Shown here: one piece after another, positions 45,244 to 53,431 of the stretch
Layout: the number at the start of each line of letters is the position of its first letter
How positions within the stretch are numbered: the stretch's first letter is position 1
Source of the DNA: Promethearchaeota archaeon
GTDB lineage: Archaea; Asgardarchaeota; Lokiarchaeia; Sigyniarchaeales; SOKP01
Length of the DNA stretch: 64,000 nucleotides
Assembly (NCBI GenBank): GCA_019057795.1
Contig: JAHLWS010000078.1
Coordinates: forward strand, 124,001 to 188,000
Direction of reading: 5' to 3'
The notes under the pieces: generated by a model
Databases searched by the model: none
Seen by the model: only the letters and a program-made list of their open reading frames with translations
Told to the model about the DNA's origin: nothing
Translations under genes and position numbers: made by a program

Positions 45244-46330
45244 ATGAAATCAGAAGAACCAAAAGAAGAATCAAAAAAAATTAGTTATTTTGAAAAACTT
45301 CTTCCGTTATGGGTCGCATTATGTATAATAGCGGGCATTATTCTTTCTCAGCTCATCCCTGAAATAAGCGAAGCTATTAATTCTTTACAAATAGGAGGAA
45401 TTTCTATTCCCATTGGAATCTGCTTATTCCTGATGATGTATCCCGCTATGTTGAATCTTCAATTTTCTGAGTTGAAAAAATTAGGTAAAAACCCAAAACC
45501 AATTATATTAACGCTTATATCTAATTGGGTCGTTGCTCCTTTCGTAGGGTTAGCAATGGCAAACATTTTTTTACCTGGATATGAACAGTTAATAGTTGCA
45601 ATCATTCTTCTAAGTTCAAGCCCATGTACTGCTATGGTCCTAATCTGGGGCTGGATGGCAAGAGGGAATCAAGAACAAAATGTAATTAATACTAGTTTAA
45701 ATACGATAACTATCATAATCGGTTATGTCCCTTTAGTCGCATTATTAACAGGCATTAAAAATATTCCTATAGATATCTTTCTTTTGTTGATTTCTTTGGT
45801 GTTTTTTATAGGAGTACCATTATTATTGGGTATAGTTAGTAAAAAAATTATTATTTCAATAAAAGGAGATGCTTGGTTTAACGATGTCTATAGACCAATT
45901 GTAGGAAAAGTTTCGATTGTAGCACTATTAACGACTTTAATTGTTCTTTTTTCCCTAAATGGAACTGTCTTGATAAATAATCCTGATCTGTTGCTCTTAA
46001 TTTCTATACCTCTTTTAGTGGGATTTGTAATTGTTGTTAGTTTTAATATATTAATTACAAAACTCTTTAAGTTGAGATATGAGGAAGCTGTTATTACGGT
46101 TATAATAGGGTCTTCAAGTCATTTTGAAATAGCTATTGCTACTGCGATTGCTATGTATGGGATTGGCTCTATTGCGGCATTAGGAACTACCATGGGACTA
46201 TACGATTCTTAGTTTTACTATGAACGGGTCATTCTGGGAAGTTCCTGTGATGCTATCGATTGTATATTTGGGAGGATACTTAGGAAAACGAGGATTTTGG
46301 GAGAGTTCAAAGAGTAGGATTGAGAAATAA
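45244..46330 (+). CDS. acr3: ACR3-type arsenite efflux permease, reading frame broken near the 3' end
   Basis: A ten-helix bile-acid/arsenite transporter family protein. The conserved cysteine lies in LLSSSPCTAMVLIWGWMARG, and SSSHFEIAIATAIAMYG is the second signature. It should export arsenite. The main frame ends at TAG 46210 after GTTMGLYDS. The expected C-terminal helix (WEVPVMLSIVYLGGYLGKRGFW) continues in the +1 frame to TAA at 46330. Relative to the usual GP-L-x-EVPVML join there are about 31 extra bases between GTTMG and EVPVML. A diverged second copy of this C-terminal end lies at 49804-49884. The shortened protein would lack the last membrane helix. Confidence 0.8.
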
Positions 46331-46412
46331 ATAATAATTTTAAATTTTTTTTTACCTTTAATTCTAGGAATATGCTAAACTCATTTCGTTAATAAAATAG
46401 AAAAGGGATTAT

Positions 46413-48971
46413 TTAGATAAATCTTATTATATCACCAAAAGTTTGCCTTAGCTTGTCGATTTGTTTCAGATCTCTCCAATTACATTTAGGAAGTTTTCTA
46501 AGACGATAATTATTCACTTTAAATAATTTCCTTACTTGTTGCTCAAACTCAGAATGTATGAATTCTACGTAGTTATCTCGTCTTATTGTATGATCTACAA
46601 TAATATAAATATCAATATATCCACTATTTTTTAGATTTTGTTTAAAATTATCACTAGATTTTAAATGTTTATAATCGTTGGCATGGGATCCATTTCTAGG
46701 AGTTCTATGCCTGAATCTATCAACATATTCTTCTAGTGAAAAATGCTCGCGATCCCAATATTCCCCTGCAACGCTTAGAGTAAATACATCTTTTCCAATT
46801 TTTATATCGACATAAGCAAAAGCATCAAAATGCATGTGTCTATATCTCCGTAATGATTTATAATCGCTAGGCAAAATATCAACAACCTGATCAAAAGGAA
46901 GAACTTCATATAATGAAGTTGGCCTTTCACCAAAATTCTTATGAAATAATCTTGAAAGTAAATAGCGCATTATCCTTTCATTCGTTATTTTACCTCCCGA
47001 ACATATATCACATGATTTTAGATCTAAACTATAATCATCAGGTTTAGATTTAAATTTAAAACTTGGATGATACTTACAAGACCATAGAAAAACTTCTCTG
47101 GTTGGCTGTTTTAACTTCTCAATATGACTCAACGGGGTTTCCAGATTAAAATTAAATTTATCACCCCGAGCAATTATTTGTTGGCTCGTTAATCTATGAC
47201 TTTCATTATAACATTCAGCACACCAATTATTATAAGATCTAATACGTTCCATGCTAATGCTAAATTCTCCATGTTTATTACAAATAAATGGGAACAGTAT
47301 TTCTGAGACCTTTTGTTGTATATTGCGCGGTTTCTTTAATTCTTGATTTATTCGAGTTTTAAATTCAGTTTTAGTAAATTTAAATCTTGCATTTCTTAAT
47401 TCCGCTTCTTTAACAAAATCTTGATATGAATGGGACTTTTCAATTCTTGAACATAGAGGACATTTAGCGCGATATAAATGTTTGTAAGCAACATTAAATT
47501 TTTCATGGTTGGAACATTTACAAGAAAGTTCAAATAATAAGTTTTCTATTAGAGTTCCTGTCAGCACAGTTTCTAAATATTCAAATATTTTCGTCTCCAT
47601 ATTAAGTCCTAAAGTATTGATTCTACTACAATAGGAATTCCATTTCTCAATTAAGCTAAAAACACGCTTTTCAGCACAAATTAATTTGTAATCAAGTATT
47701 AAATTAAAAAAAACAGTATAATTGCTTGGAAATTCTTGTTTCAGATTAAAAAACCAATTATCTAAAACTTTTTCATCTATTAAGGAGTTAGGTCTCTTAA
47801 ATTTATTAGATTTCAAAGTAGCGAAAGCTAAAGCTTCAGAACCATTAGATGTACCATATAATTTCTCGGCAATTCTATTATCTGGTAAATCTTCTTGATA
47901 TAATTTTATTTGTTTCACTAAATTTACAAGAAAATCTTTCGATATGGAACTACTATTCTTTATATTTGGAAATTGATTCTTAATAAATTCCTTATAATGC
48001 TCTAAAGCTAAAACTTCGATTTTTTTGATTTTTCTTGGTCGATTTTCATTGGTTTGCTTCATGGAATCAAAACCTTCTTTTTCTTTTGGTTTACAATTTT
48101 CTAAATCCACAAATCTTTTTATAAGTTTAATCACATCAGATTTAGTAAATTTCGGAGTTAGCCCATTAGTATAAAATTCATGATATGCAGAAAATCTATC
48201 AAAAGCAGTTACCTTTGATTTCTTAATTTCTTTATTTTCAGGATTTAATCCGAGAAGGGATCTACACGTACCAATGTTTAGGATTTTATCATAATTACTC
48301 TTGATTTCTTTTAAAGTCAGTTCGGTTTTATTTTCTAACGATTTTATTACCTCAATGCCCTTTATTATTTCTTTTTGCCATTCTTTCAAGAAATTTCGAA
48401 GGTTTTTAGAAAGCGGTTTAAGATTTTCATACTCAGAAAAGATTTTCGAATGAACTCGAAGGTGCTTAAGTATCCTCTTATATTGGATGGTTATTTCATC
48501 CATTCCATGTCTAATTGCCTTATTCACGAGATTTGGTTTAGAACTTTCTCCTTTTTTTAGTGCTTTAATCTGTTTTTTAGTCAATTGCTTGAGATATGTA
48601 TTCGAAACCGAGTCCATGTAATATGAAACTATAGGAGCTCCCCTTCCTATTATGATACAATATACCCATCCCTCTATGAACGGGGTAGTTTCATGGGGGA
48701 ATCTTGATTTTACACCCTCAATTAATTCTTGTGGAGGAAGTCCTGCTTTATCAAACAAGCATGCTAACGCAGCATCCACGAAATCACCAATCCTTTCATT
48801 AACATAGACTAAAGGAATGTGATGTTTCTTACATTTAGGATACTTCCCAAAACCAAAAAATCTTAATTTAAGAGGTTTAACTCTAGTCATGAACTCACAC
48901 CCAAAATTTGGACAGATTGCGACTCGATCTTCTCTCACTGTTTTTCGTGATACATTGGTGTATGCTTTCAT
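46413..48971 (-). CDS. Cassette gene B (copy 2): conserved N-terminus with zinc fingers and PD-(D/E)XK/EDxHD-like nuclease
   Basis: An 852-residue protein whose first 290 residues are the same module as in the copy at 30866 (MKAYTNVSRKTV, CPNFGCEFMTRVKPLKLRFF, GTCRSLLGLNPE, TAFDRFSAY). The rest is unrelated to the HNH version. A helical region (330-470) is followed by treble-clef zinc modules (CKCSNHEKF...CPLCS near 485-510, ICNKHGEF...WCAEC near 570, CKYHPSF...CDICSGG near 640). The C-terminal nuclease-like fold has HFDAFAYVDI, FTLSVAGEYWDREHF near 715-745 and YIDIYIIVDH near 785, the pattern of EDxHD/very-short-patch-like homing nucleases. It is antisense to the ars genes and coupled to gene A upstream. 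Confidence 0.8.
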   Translation of the reverse strand: MKAYTNVSRKTVREDRVAICPNFGCEFMTRVKPLKLRFFGFGKYPKCKKHHIPLVYVNERIGDFVDAALACLFDKAGLPPQELIEGVKSRFPHETTPFIEGWVYCIIIGRGAPIVSYYMDSVSNTYLKQLTKKQIKALKKGESSKPNLVNKAIRHGMDEITIQYKRILKHLRVHSKIFSEYENLKPLSKNLRNFLKEWQKEIIKGIEVIKSLENKTELTLKEIKSNYDKILNIGTCRSLLGLNPENKEIKKSKVTAFDRFSAYHEFYTNGLTPKFTKSDVIKLIKRFVDLENCKPKEKEGFDSMKQTNENRPRKIKKIEVLALEHYKEFIKNQFPNIKNSSSISKDFLVNLVKQIKLYQEDLPDNRIAEKLYGTSNGSEALAFATLKSNKFKRPNSLIDEKVLDNWFFNLKQEFPSNYTVFFNLILDYKLICAEKRVFSLIEKWNSYCSRINTLGLNMETKIFEYLETVLTGTLIENLLFELSCKCSNHEKFNVAYKHLYRAKCPLCSRIEKSHSYQDFVKEAELRNARFKFTKTEFKTRINQELKKPRNIQQKVSEILFPFICNKHGEFSISMERIRSYNNWCAECYNESHRLTSQQIIARGDKFNFNLETPLSHIEKLKQPTREVFLWSCKYHPSFKFKSKPDDYSLDLKSCDICSGGKITNERIMRYLLSRLFHKNFGERPTSLYEVLPFDQVVDILPSDYKSLRRYRHMHFDAFAYVDIKIGKDVFTLSVAGEYWDREHFSLEEYVDRFRHRTPRNGSHANDYKHLKSSDNFKQNLKNSGYIDIYIIVDHTIRRDNYVEFIHSEFEQQVRKLFKVNNYRLRKLPKCNWRDLKQIDKLRQTFGDIIRFI

Positions 48972-49576
48972 GAAGTCAATCTCTCCTCGAGTTGTTTTTT
49001 TGGATTTCTTATCTTTACTCTTGGTGCTTTTTCTAATAGACTCTCTAATTCTCCTTCTAAACTATGGTAGTTTATTCTAAGTTCCTCATAAAACTCGCTG
49101 AATTGTATATGTAAGCACTTTTTCACTAAACATATGTTTTTTGCCAATACAACTACGAATTTGAGTAAGCTTAGATGATCATGAATGTTCTCATCCGAAA
49201 AATAGTGAATTAAAATGGATATTTTTTCTGTTATTTCTGAAAGTCTGATTATGGGTGTTCTATTATTGTTAAAAAATAGAGATCGTATCCCTTCCTCAAG
49301 AGTTTGAGTGCTGTTTTTTAATTTCTTAAGCATTGTTATGAATTCATGGGTTAATGTTTCTAATTCTTGCTTTCGACTGAAAAATTTATTGTTTCTATAA
49401 TTTTCAGCAAGATGGGGATTGGTCCAAAATCGATATCTTATCACTTCCATCCTATAATTAAAAAAAGTTCGGAGTTGACGTGAAAGTTCTTTTATTTTTC
49501 TTACACCCTCAATCTCATACCAATCATTAAAAATTTCTTCATAATCAGTTTCAAAATCTTCCATATACTCTGTCAT
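48968..49576 (-). CDS. Cassette gene A (copy 2)
   Basis: A 202-residue helical protein, clearly the same family as 30255-30869 and 63548-64000: YEEIFNDWYEIEGVRKIKEL, QLRTFFNY, ENYRNNKFFSRKQE, LSEITEKISILIHYFSDE and NICLVKKCL. It overlaps the start of gene B by 4 nt as in copy 1. No known domain. Identity with copy 1 looks higher in the first 130 residues than near the C-terminus. It follows the conserved cassette leader. Confidence 0.75.
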   Translation of the reverse strand: MTEYMEDFETDYEEIFNDWYEIEGVRKIKELSRQLRTFFNYRMEVIRYRFWTNPHLAENYRNNKFFSRKQELETLTHEFITMLKKLKNSTQTLEEGIRSLFFNNNRTPIIRLSEITEKISILIHYFSDENIHDHLSLLKFVVVLAKNICLVKKCLHIQFSEFYEELRINYHSLEGELESLLEKAPRVKIRNPKKQLEERLTS

Positions 49577-49632
49577 AATTTATTAACATCTTTTACTAAC
49601 CAATTATCACAGATATATTTAAATAAAAAAGT
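49577..49632 (-). promoter_or_regulatory. Conserved promoter/leader of cassette gene A, copy 2
   Basis: Reading the minus strand: TTTAAATATATC, then TGTGATAATTGG, TTAGTAAAAGA and TAATAAATT before the ATG, matching the leaders of copies 1 and 3. Confidence 0.65.
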
Positions 49633-49681
49633 GAGTTGAGAAAAGCGGACAATGCCTTTATATAATATCATAATTAGATAA

Positions 49682-49751
49682 TAAATCGATAAATATAAAT
49701 CTATAGCATTTTAAACTGTGATGTAGGTCAAATCGACAACCTTAAATGTGA
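49682..49751 (+). promoter_or_regulatory. Second copy of the ars promoter region
   Basis: TAAATCGATAAATATAAATC and, at the same 46-nt offset, TCAAATCGACAACCTTAAAT repeat the sequence upstream of acr3 (45121-45186). This places an ars-type promoter before the methyltransferase/HgcA-like gene, so that gene may share arsenic control. It lies in the 329-nt gap 49577-49905 together with the cassette leader and the acr3 remnant. Confidence 0.6.
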
Positions 49752-49803
49752 AATATTATACTATATATTGAACCATCATAATATGAAGAGTTAATTCAAA
49801 AAT

Positions 49804-49884
49804 TTGATTGAAGTACCTGTGATGTTATCCATAGTTTACTTAGGAAGATATCTTAAAAAGCGAGGATTTTGGAAATCCAATTGA
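49804..49884 (+). pseudogene. Displaced 3' end of an acr3 gene
   Basis: In frame it reads LIEVPVMLSIVYLGRYLKKRGFWKSN and a stop, matching the C-terminal end found at 46238-46330 but with the normal LIEVPVML join. There is no start or body of a transporter gene between the duplicated promoter at 49682 and this tail, so a second acr3 appears to have lost its interior, or the tail was displaced by the nuclease cassette. Confidence 0.75.
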
Positions 49885-49941
49885 ATTTTAAATAAATTTT
49901 AAGTTTTGAATAAAAGAAATACTGTAATAGGTCTGAAAATA

Positions 49942-51609
49942 ATGGCTGTAGCTTTTATGCGTAAATTAGAGGAAGAACCAGAGACTTACGATTCGAAGTT
50001 TACTTCACTTACGAAAGGGGTGAATGTCAATGTTCATAGCTGGGTATTGGATCAAATTCAATCAGATCAATCAATTTTAGAAATTGGGTCTGGGACGGGT
50101 TCATTAGCTTCAAAAATGGTTTCAAAAGGAAATATTGTTGTTGCAATTGATAATAACATTCAAATGATTAATTATGCTAAGCAGAAATACTCAGATACTT
50201 TAAAAAATGGTACGCTGTTGTATCGATTAGGTTCATTTACGGATTTACCCGTTGAAAAGAGATCGTTAGATTTAATTGTCAGCACATTTCTATTATCAGA
50301 ACTTCGCCCGTTAGAGCAACAAATATTTCTTAGAAACGCCTGGAAAGCGTTAAAACCAAATGGTCGCTTGATAATAGCCGCAGAGTTTGTTCCATCAGGG
50401 TTTTGGAAGGTCAATTTTAAAATAAAAAGGTGGTGGTTCAAAAAAAAACTGCGTCGTCTTCGTTTAAAAAGTACCTTTTTAGTTAAATGGTTTTTCAATT
50501 ATATTGAACCATTAGGTTTTAAGATCGGATACCAAAAGAAGTGGAAGCACGGTTCAATTCAAGCAATTGAATTACTTAAAATTAACGATAACGGAGAAGA
50601 CGAACCCGATTATTATCGTCCTAAAACAAAGAAGTTTAAAGGACTAGTTTCGCAATTAAGAATTTATCGATGTCTTTTTACCGGACAGATAGATAGAGTT
50701 CCAATAGAACCTGGAATATATAAATCTGGTAATCCCAATCCCAACTCTCCTATTATCGTAACGGCTAATTATGAGTATACTTATATAAAATTAATGCGTG
50801 ATTTACAAAGTATTGATGCGTGGGTTTTATGTTTGGATTCTAATGGAATTAACGTATGGTGCGCTGCTCGAGGAGATGATTTTGGCAATAAGCAATTACT
50901 AGAAGCCATTGAAGCAACAGATATTCGAGTAGTTTCAGAGAAAAAGACCTTAATTCTCCCCCAACTTTCAGCAGGAGGGGTTGCTATACCTCAATTACCA
51001 GAAAAATTTCCTTTCAAAGTAAAATACGGTCCTGTTTGGTCAAAAGATTTAAAACAATTTTTATCCGAGCGACCAGTCCGAAAACCAGATTCTATGAAAC
51101 TTGCCAAATTTACACTGTCTCATCGTATTCGGGCTGGAATCACACATACTACGTTTTTATTCCGAAAAATCTTTTTAATTCCGATAATTGCAATATTACT
51201 CTCGATTATCGCCTTGAATAACGTCACTATCTTATGGTGGCTTGGAGAATTAGTAATATGGATCGTTCTCTCAAATGCAATAATATCAATCTTCTTTCCA
51301 CTCTCTAAATTTACTCGTAAATTTATTACTAAAGCTGTATTTTTTGGATGTTTTAGCATATTTTTCATAGGGGCAATTTCTTGGATATTTCATAGTTCAT
51401 ATCTATATTTACTCTTGAACTTTGCTATATATTTCTGGATAACATTCTTTTCTACGATGTCTTTTAGCGGTTATACGATGTCAACCAGTCCGAAAGACAT
51501 TCAAGCAGAATATCCTGTTTTTAGAAAAATAAATCTTACTCTAATAATTTTAGTTGTAATTCTATTAGGAATAAATATAATATTTTTTATGTTAAATATA
51601 ATAAATTAA
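49942..51609 (+). CDS. SAM-dependent methyltransferase fused to HgcA-like corrinoid-binding membrane protein
   Basis: A fusion of about 555 residues. Residues 20-215 form a class I SAM methyltransferase (ILEIGSGTGSLA, then LDLIVSTFLLSEL and ALKPNGRLIIAAE). Residues 250-385 match the corrinoid-binding part of HgcA and CFeSP proteins. GINVWCAARGDDFG carries the cap-helix cysteine (about Cys307) that can ligate cobalt, and TLILPQLSAGGVAIPQL and FKVKYGPVW follow. The C-terminus has about five membrane helices, as in HgcA. ATG 49942 is preferred over TTG 49906 because AGGT lies upstream. The next gene is an HgcB-like ferredoxin, as in hgcAB pairs. Setting in an ars cluster suggests methylation or redox chemistry of arsenic rather than, or besides, mercury. 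That last step is inference. Confidence 0.8.
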   Translation: MAVAFMRKLEEEPETYDSKFTSLTKGVNVNVHSWVLDQIQSDQSILEIGSGTGSLASKMVSKGNIVVAIDNNIQMINYAKQKYSDTLKNGTLLYRLGSFTDLPVEKRSLDLIVSTFLLSELRPLEQQIFLRNAWKALKPNGRLIIAAEFVPSGFWKVNFKIKRWWFKKKLRRLRLKSTFLVKWFFNYIEPLGFKIGYQKKWKHGSIQAIELLKINDNGEDEPDYYRPKTKKFKGLVSQLRIYRCLFTGQIDRVPIEPGIYKSGNPNPNSPIIVTANYEYTYIKLMRDLQSIDAWVLCLDSNGINVWCAARGDDFGNKQLLEAIEATDIRVVSEKKTLILPQLSAGGVAIPQLPEKFPFKVKYGPVWSKDLKQFLSERPVRKPDSMKLAKFTLSHRIRAGITHTTFLFRKIFLIPIIAILLSIIALNNVTILWWLGELVIWIVLSNAIISIFFPLSKFTRKFITKAVFFGCFSIFFIGAISWIFHSSYLYLLLNFAIYFWITFFSTMSFSGYTMSTSPKDIQAEYPVFRKINLTLIILVVILLGINIIFFMLNIIN

Positions 51610-51627
51610 AAAAAAATCATAAATCTG

Positions 51628-51963
51628 ATGAAAATGACAGAATCAAATCAAAATTCATGTTGTAGTGACGGTACTGATACGGTACAAAATATCTTAAATG
51701 TTCTTGATATTAGAATTCTTATTAACGAACCATTATGTACTGGTTGTGGGTTATGTGGCGAAATATGCCCTTTTGGTTTACCTAAACCAAGTGATAATGG
51801 AAAATATGAAATAAAAAATCCAGAACTCTGTACTGAATGTAGTGCTTGTCAAAGAAATTGTCCTACTCATGCTATTATTATGCGAGAGCATGTAGGTTGC
51901 GGATGTTTATGGGACGCGCGACAACGAGTAAAAAGCAAAGGAAACAGTTGTAATTGTTCATAA
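51628..51963 (+). CDS. HgcB-like 2[4Fe-4S] ferredoxin
   Basis: A 111-residue ferredoxin with two complete cluster motifs, CTGCGLCGEICP (Cys 37, 40, 43, 47) and CTECSACQRNCP (68, 71, 74, 78), followed by closely spaced cysteines VGCGC (91, 93) and a CNC tail (108, 110), plus CC at 11-12. Extra C-terminal cysteines are a mark of HgcB, the electron donor that reduces the corrinoid of HgcA. Position 18 nt after the HgcA-like fusion supports a pair. The vicinal thiols might also bind arsenite or Hg(II) directly. Confidence 0.8.
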   Translation: MKMTESNQNSCCSDGTDTVQNILNVLDIRILINEPLCTGCGLCGEICPFGLPKPSDNGKYEIKNPELCTECSACQRNCPTHAIIMREHVGCGCLWDARQRVKSKGNSCNCS

Positions 51964-52006
51964 AAACAAATTTAAAATTTAAATTAGATTAAATTTGATA
52001 AGATCC

Positions 52007-52285
52007 ATGACGCAACAAGACGATAATAAATTAAAAGTAGATATTTATGTTCCTTTAGACGCATGTGCGTGCATATGGGACGATTTTATGAATCGGATGT
52101 TTGAAGTACTTAATCCTTATATAAAAAATATTGACTATAATACAAAAAACTTGAACTCCGAAGAAGCTCGCAAATTAAAGCTACATGGAAATTGCGTTGT
52201 TGTTAATGGTAAAATAAAATTTACTAGTTCCTACTTACTCAAAGACAAATTACCAAATTTACTTAAGGAAAAAGATCTAATGTAG
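52007..52285 (+). CDS. Small thioredoxin-fold-like protein with CxC motif
   Basis: About 92 residues. The start is taken at ATG 52007 rather than TTG 51995. VDIYVPLDACACIWDDF gives a strand followed by a CAC motif at the beginning of a helix; later NCVVVNGKIKF and a C-terminal helix fit a shortened thioredoxin or ArsD-like fold. The paired cysteines could bind or reduce a metalloid. It is part of the plus-strand run of arsenic-cluster genes, 43 nt after the ferredoxin. No firm family call. Confidence 0.6.
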   Translation: MTQQDDNKLKVDIYVPLDACACIWDDFMNRMFEVLNPYIKNIDYNTKNLNSEEARKLKLHGNCVVVNGKIKFTSSYLLKDKLPNLLKEKDLM

Positions 52286-52325
52286 ATTTTTATTTTAAAA
52301 TAAATTTTGTGGAGGTTAAAAAAAA

Positions 52326-52682
52326 ATTAAAAAAATCAATTTTGAAATAAGCATACCAACTAAGGGACTACAACAAGGAAAAAAGTATACTGTTTACGTT
52401 AAAGATAACGCTTCATTTATCGAAGCCTTAGCGATGGTTGATAAAATAGAGATGGAAGCACCTAATGAATCTATATTCCCAATAAATGAGGGGTACATTC
52501 ACAATTATCTACAGCTGTTTGTAAATTTCGAAGATAATTCTATATATGATGATGTAGGAATTTATGCTTATGGCCCTGATGAAAATGGAATTATGCGTAG
52601 ATTTAACCCAATTCGAGAAAACATAGAATTTAACTTGTATGACGATAGTGTAATCCAACTACAACCAGACGTTGGGTGTTGA
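52326..52682 (+). CDS. Beta-grasp-like small protein with uncertain start
   Basis: The frame is open from after TAA at 52317 to TGA at 52682. ATG 52434 would give 82 aa, but the upstream codons (INFEISIPTKGLQQGKKYTV, then YVKDNASFIEALAMV) look coding. A strong GGAGG at 52311-52315 points to initiation near 52326, where only ATT is available. The run of nine A at 52318-52326 may hide a length error that would link GTG 52309. The protein seems beta-rich and ends DDSVIQLQPDVGC, resembling the tail of ubiquitin-fold sulfur carriers but with GC instead of GG. It lies within the arsenic cluster. Confidence 0.5.
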   Translation: MKKINFEISIPTKGLQQGKKYTVYVKDNASFIEALAMVDKIEMEAPNESIFPINEGYIHNYLQLFVNFEDNSIYDDVGIYAYGPDENGIMRRFNPIRENIEFNLYDDSVIQLQPDVGC

Positions 52683-52918
52683 TGAGAAAAAGTGAAAAAT
52701 AGACTAGATATCTGAAATTTTAAGACATTTATTAGTAAAAAATACGGAAAAAATAAAGAGTATTTTGCCCATTACTTTAAGAAATACGAATTTTAATTTT
52801 TTGGATGAAGTCTTTCAATAAACGATAGTGAAAGATGGACAATAGGAATGCCTCCTAATATTCTACAATAAAAACATGAAATTTATCAATACGAACGTGA
52901 AAATAAGCTAAATTAAGA

Positions 52919-53374
52919 GTGAAGAAGAGAGATGATGTAAGTTTGGATAAAACTAAATTAATTGTTCTTTGTACGGGAAATTCAGCACGCAGTCAAATGG
53001 CAGAAGCTTTTTTAAGAAGATATGCGAGCAAGCGTTTTGACATCTATAGTGCGGGATTTGTGCCTAAAGGAGTTAATCCTTACACAGTTAAAGTTATGGA
53101 GGAAATTGGCTATGATATGAGTAGCCATAACTCAAAATCGTTAAATCAATATCTCGATAAAATTCATTTTAAAATTGTAATCACAGTCTGTCAAAAAGCG
53201 GAAGAAATGTGCCCTATCATTCCCGGTGTGGAAATTAAATTATATTGGCCTTTTGAAGATCCGGCTTCGTTTGAGGGCACAGAGAATGAAAGACTTATCA
53301 AATTCAGAGAAATTCGAGATAAAATGCATGAACACGTTAAATTATGGTTAAAAGAAAGAGGAATTGTAAATTAA
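52919..53374 (+). CDS. arsC: ArsC-type arsenate reductase (low-molecular-weight phosphatase fold)
   Basis: A 151-residue protein with the P-loop VLCTGNSARSQMAEAFLR, VITVCQKAEEMCPIIPGVE and WPFEDPAS, the signatures of thioredoxin-coupled arsenate reductases. The first Cys attacks arsenate; those of VCQKAEEMC complete the thiol relay. It would supply arsenite for ACR3 or for the methyl-transfer enzymes. The start is GTG. The 236-nt gap before it shows only short stop-interrupted frames. Confidence 0.85.
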   Translation: MKKRDDVSLDKTKLIVLCTGNSARSQMAEAFLRRYASKRFDIYSAGFVPKGVNPYTVKVMEEIGYDMSSHNSKSLNQYLDKIHFKIVITVCQKAEEMCPIIPGVEIKLYWPFEDPASFEGTENERLIKFREIRDKMHEHVKLWLKERGIVN

Positions 53375-53431
53375 TCATTTTTAAAATATGAAATTTAAAA
53401 AACTGATCTTAATTTTATAACTCGATATTAA

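Noticed and set aside
49804..49884. Small secreted or membrane peptide gene
   Set aside because: The residues match the last helix of ACR3, and there is no start codon or ribosome-binding site of its own.
52683..52918. Possible decayed gene (a short frame reading DSERWTIGMPPNILQ)
   Set aside because: Only about 20 codons are open before stops on both sides and I recognise no parent protein.
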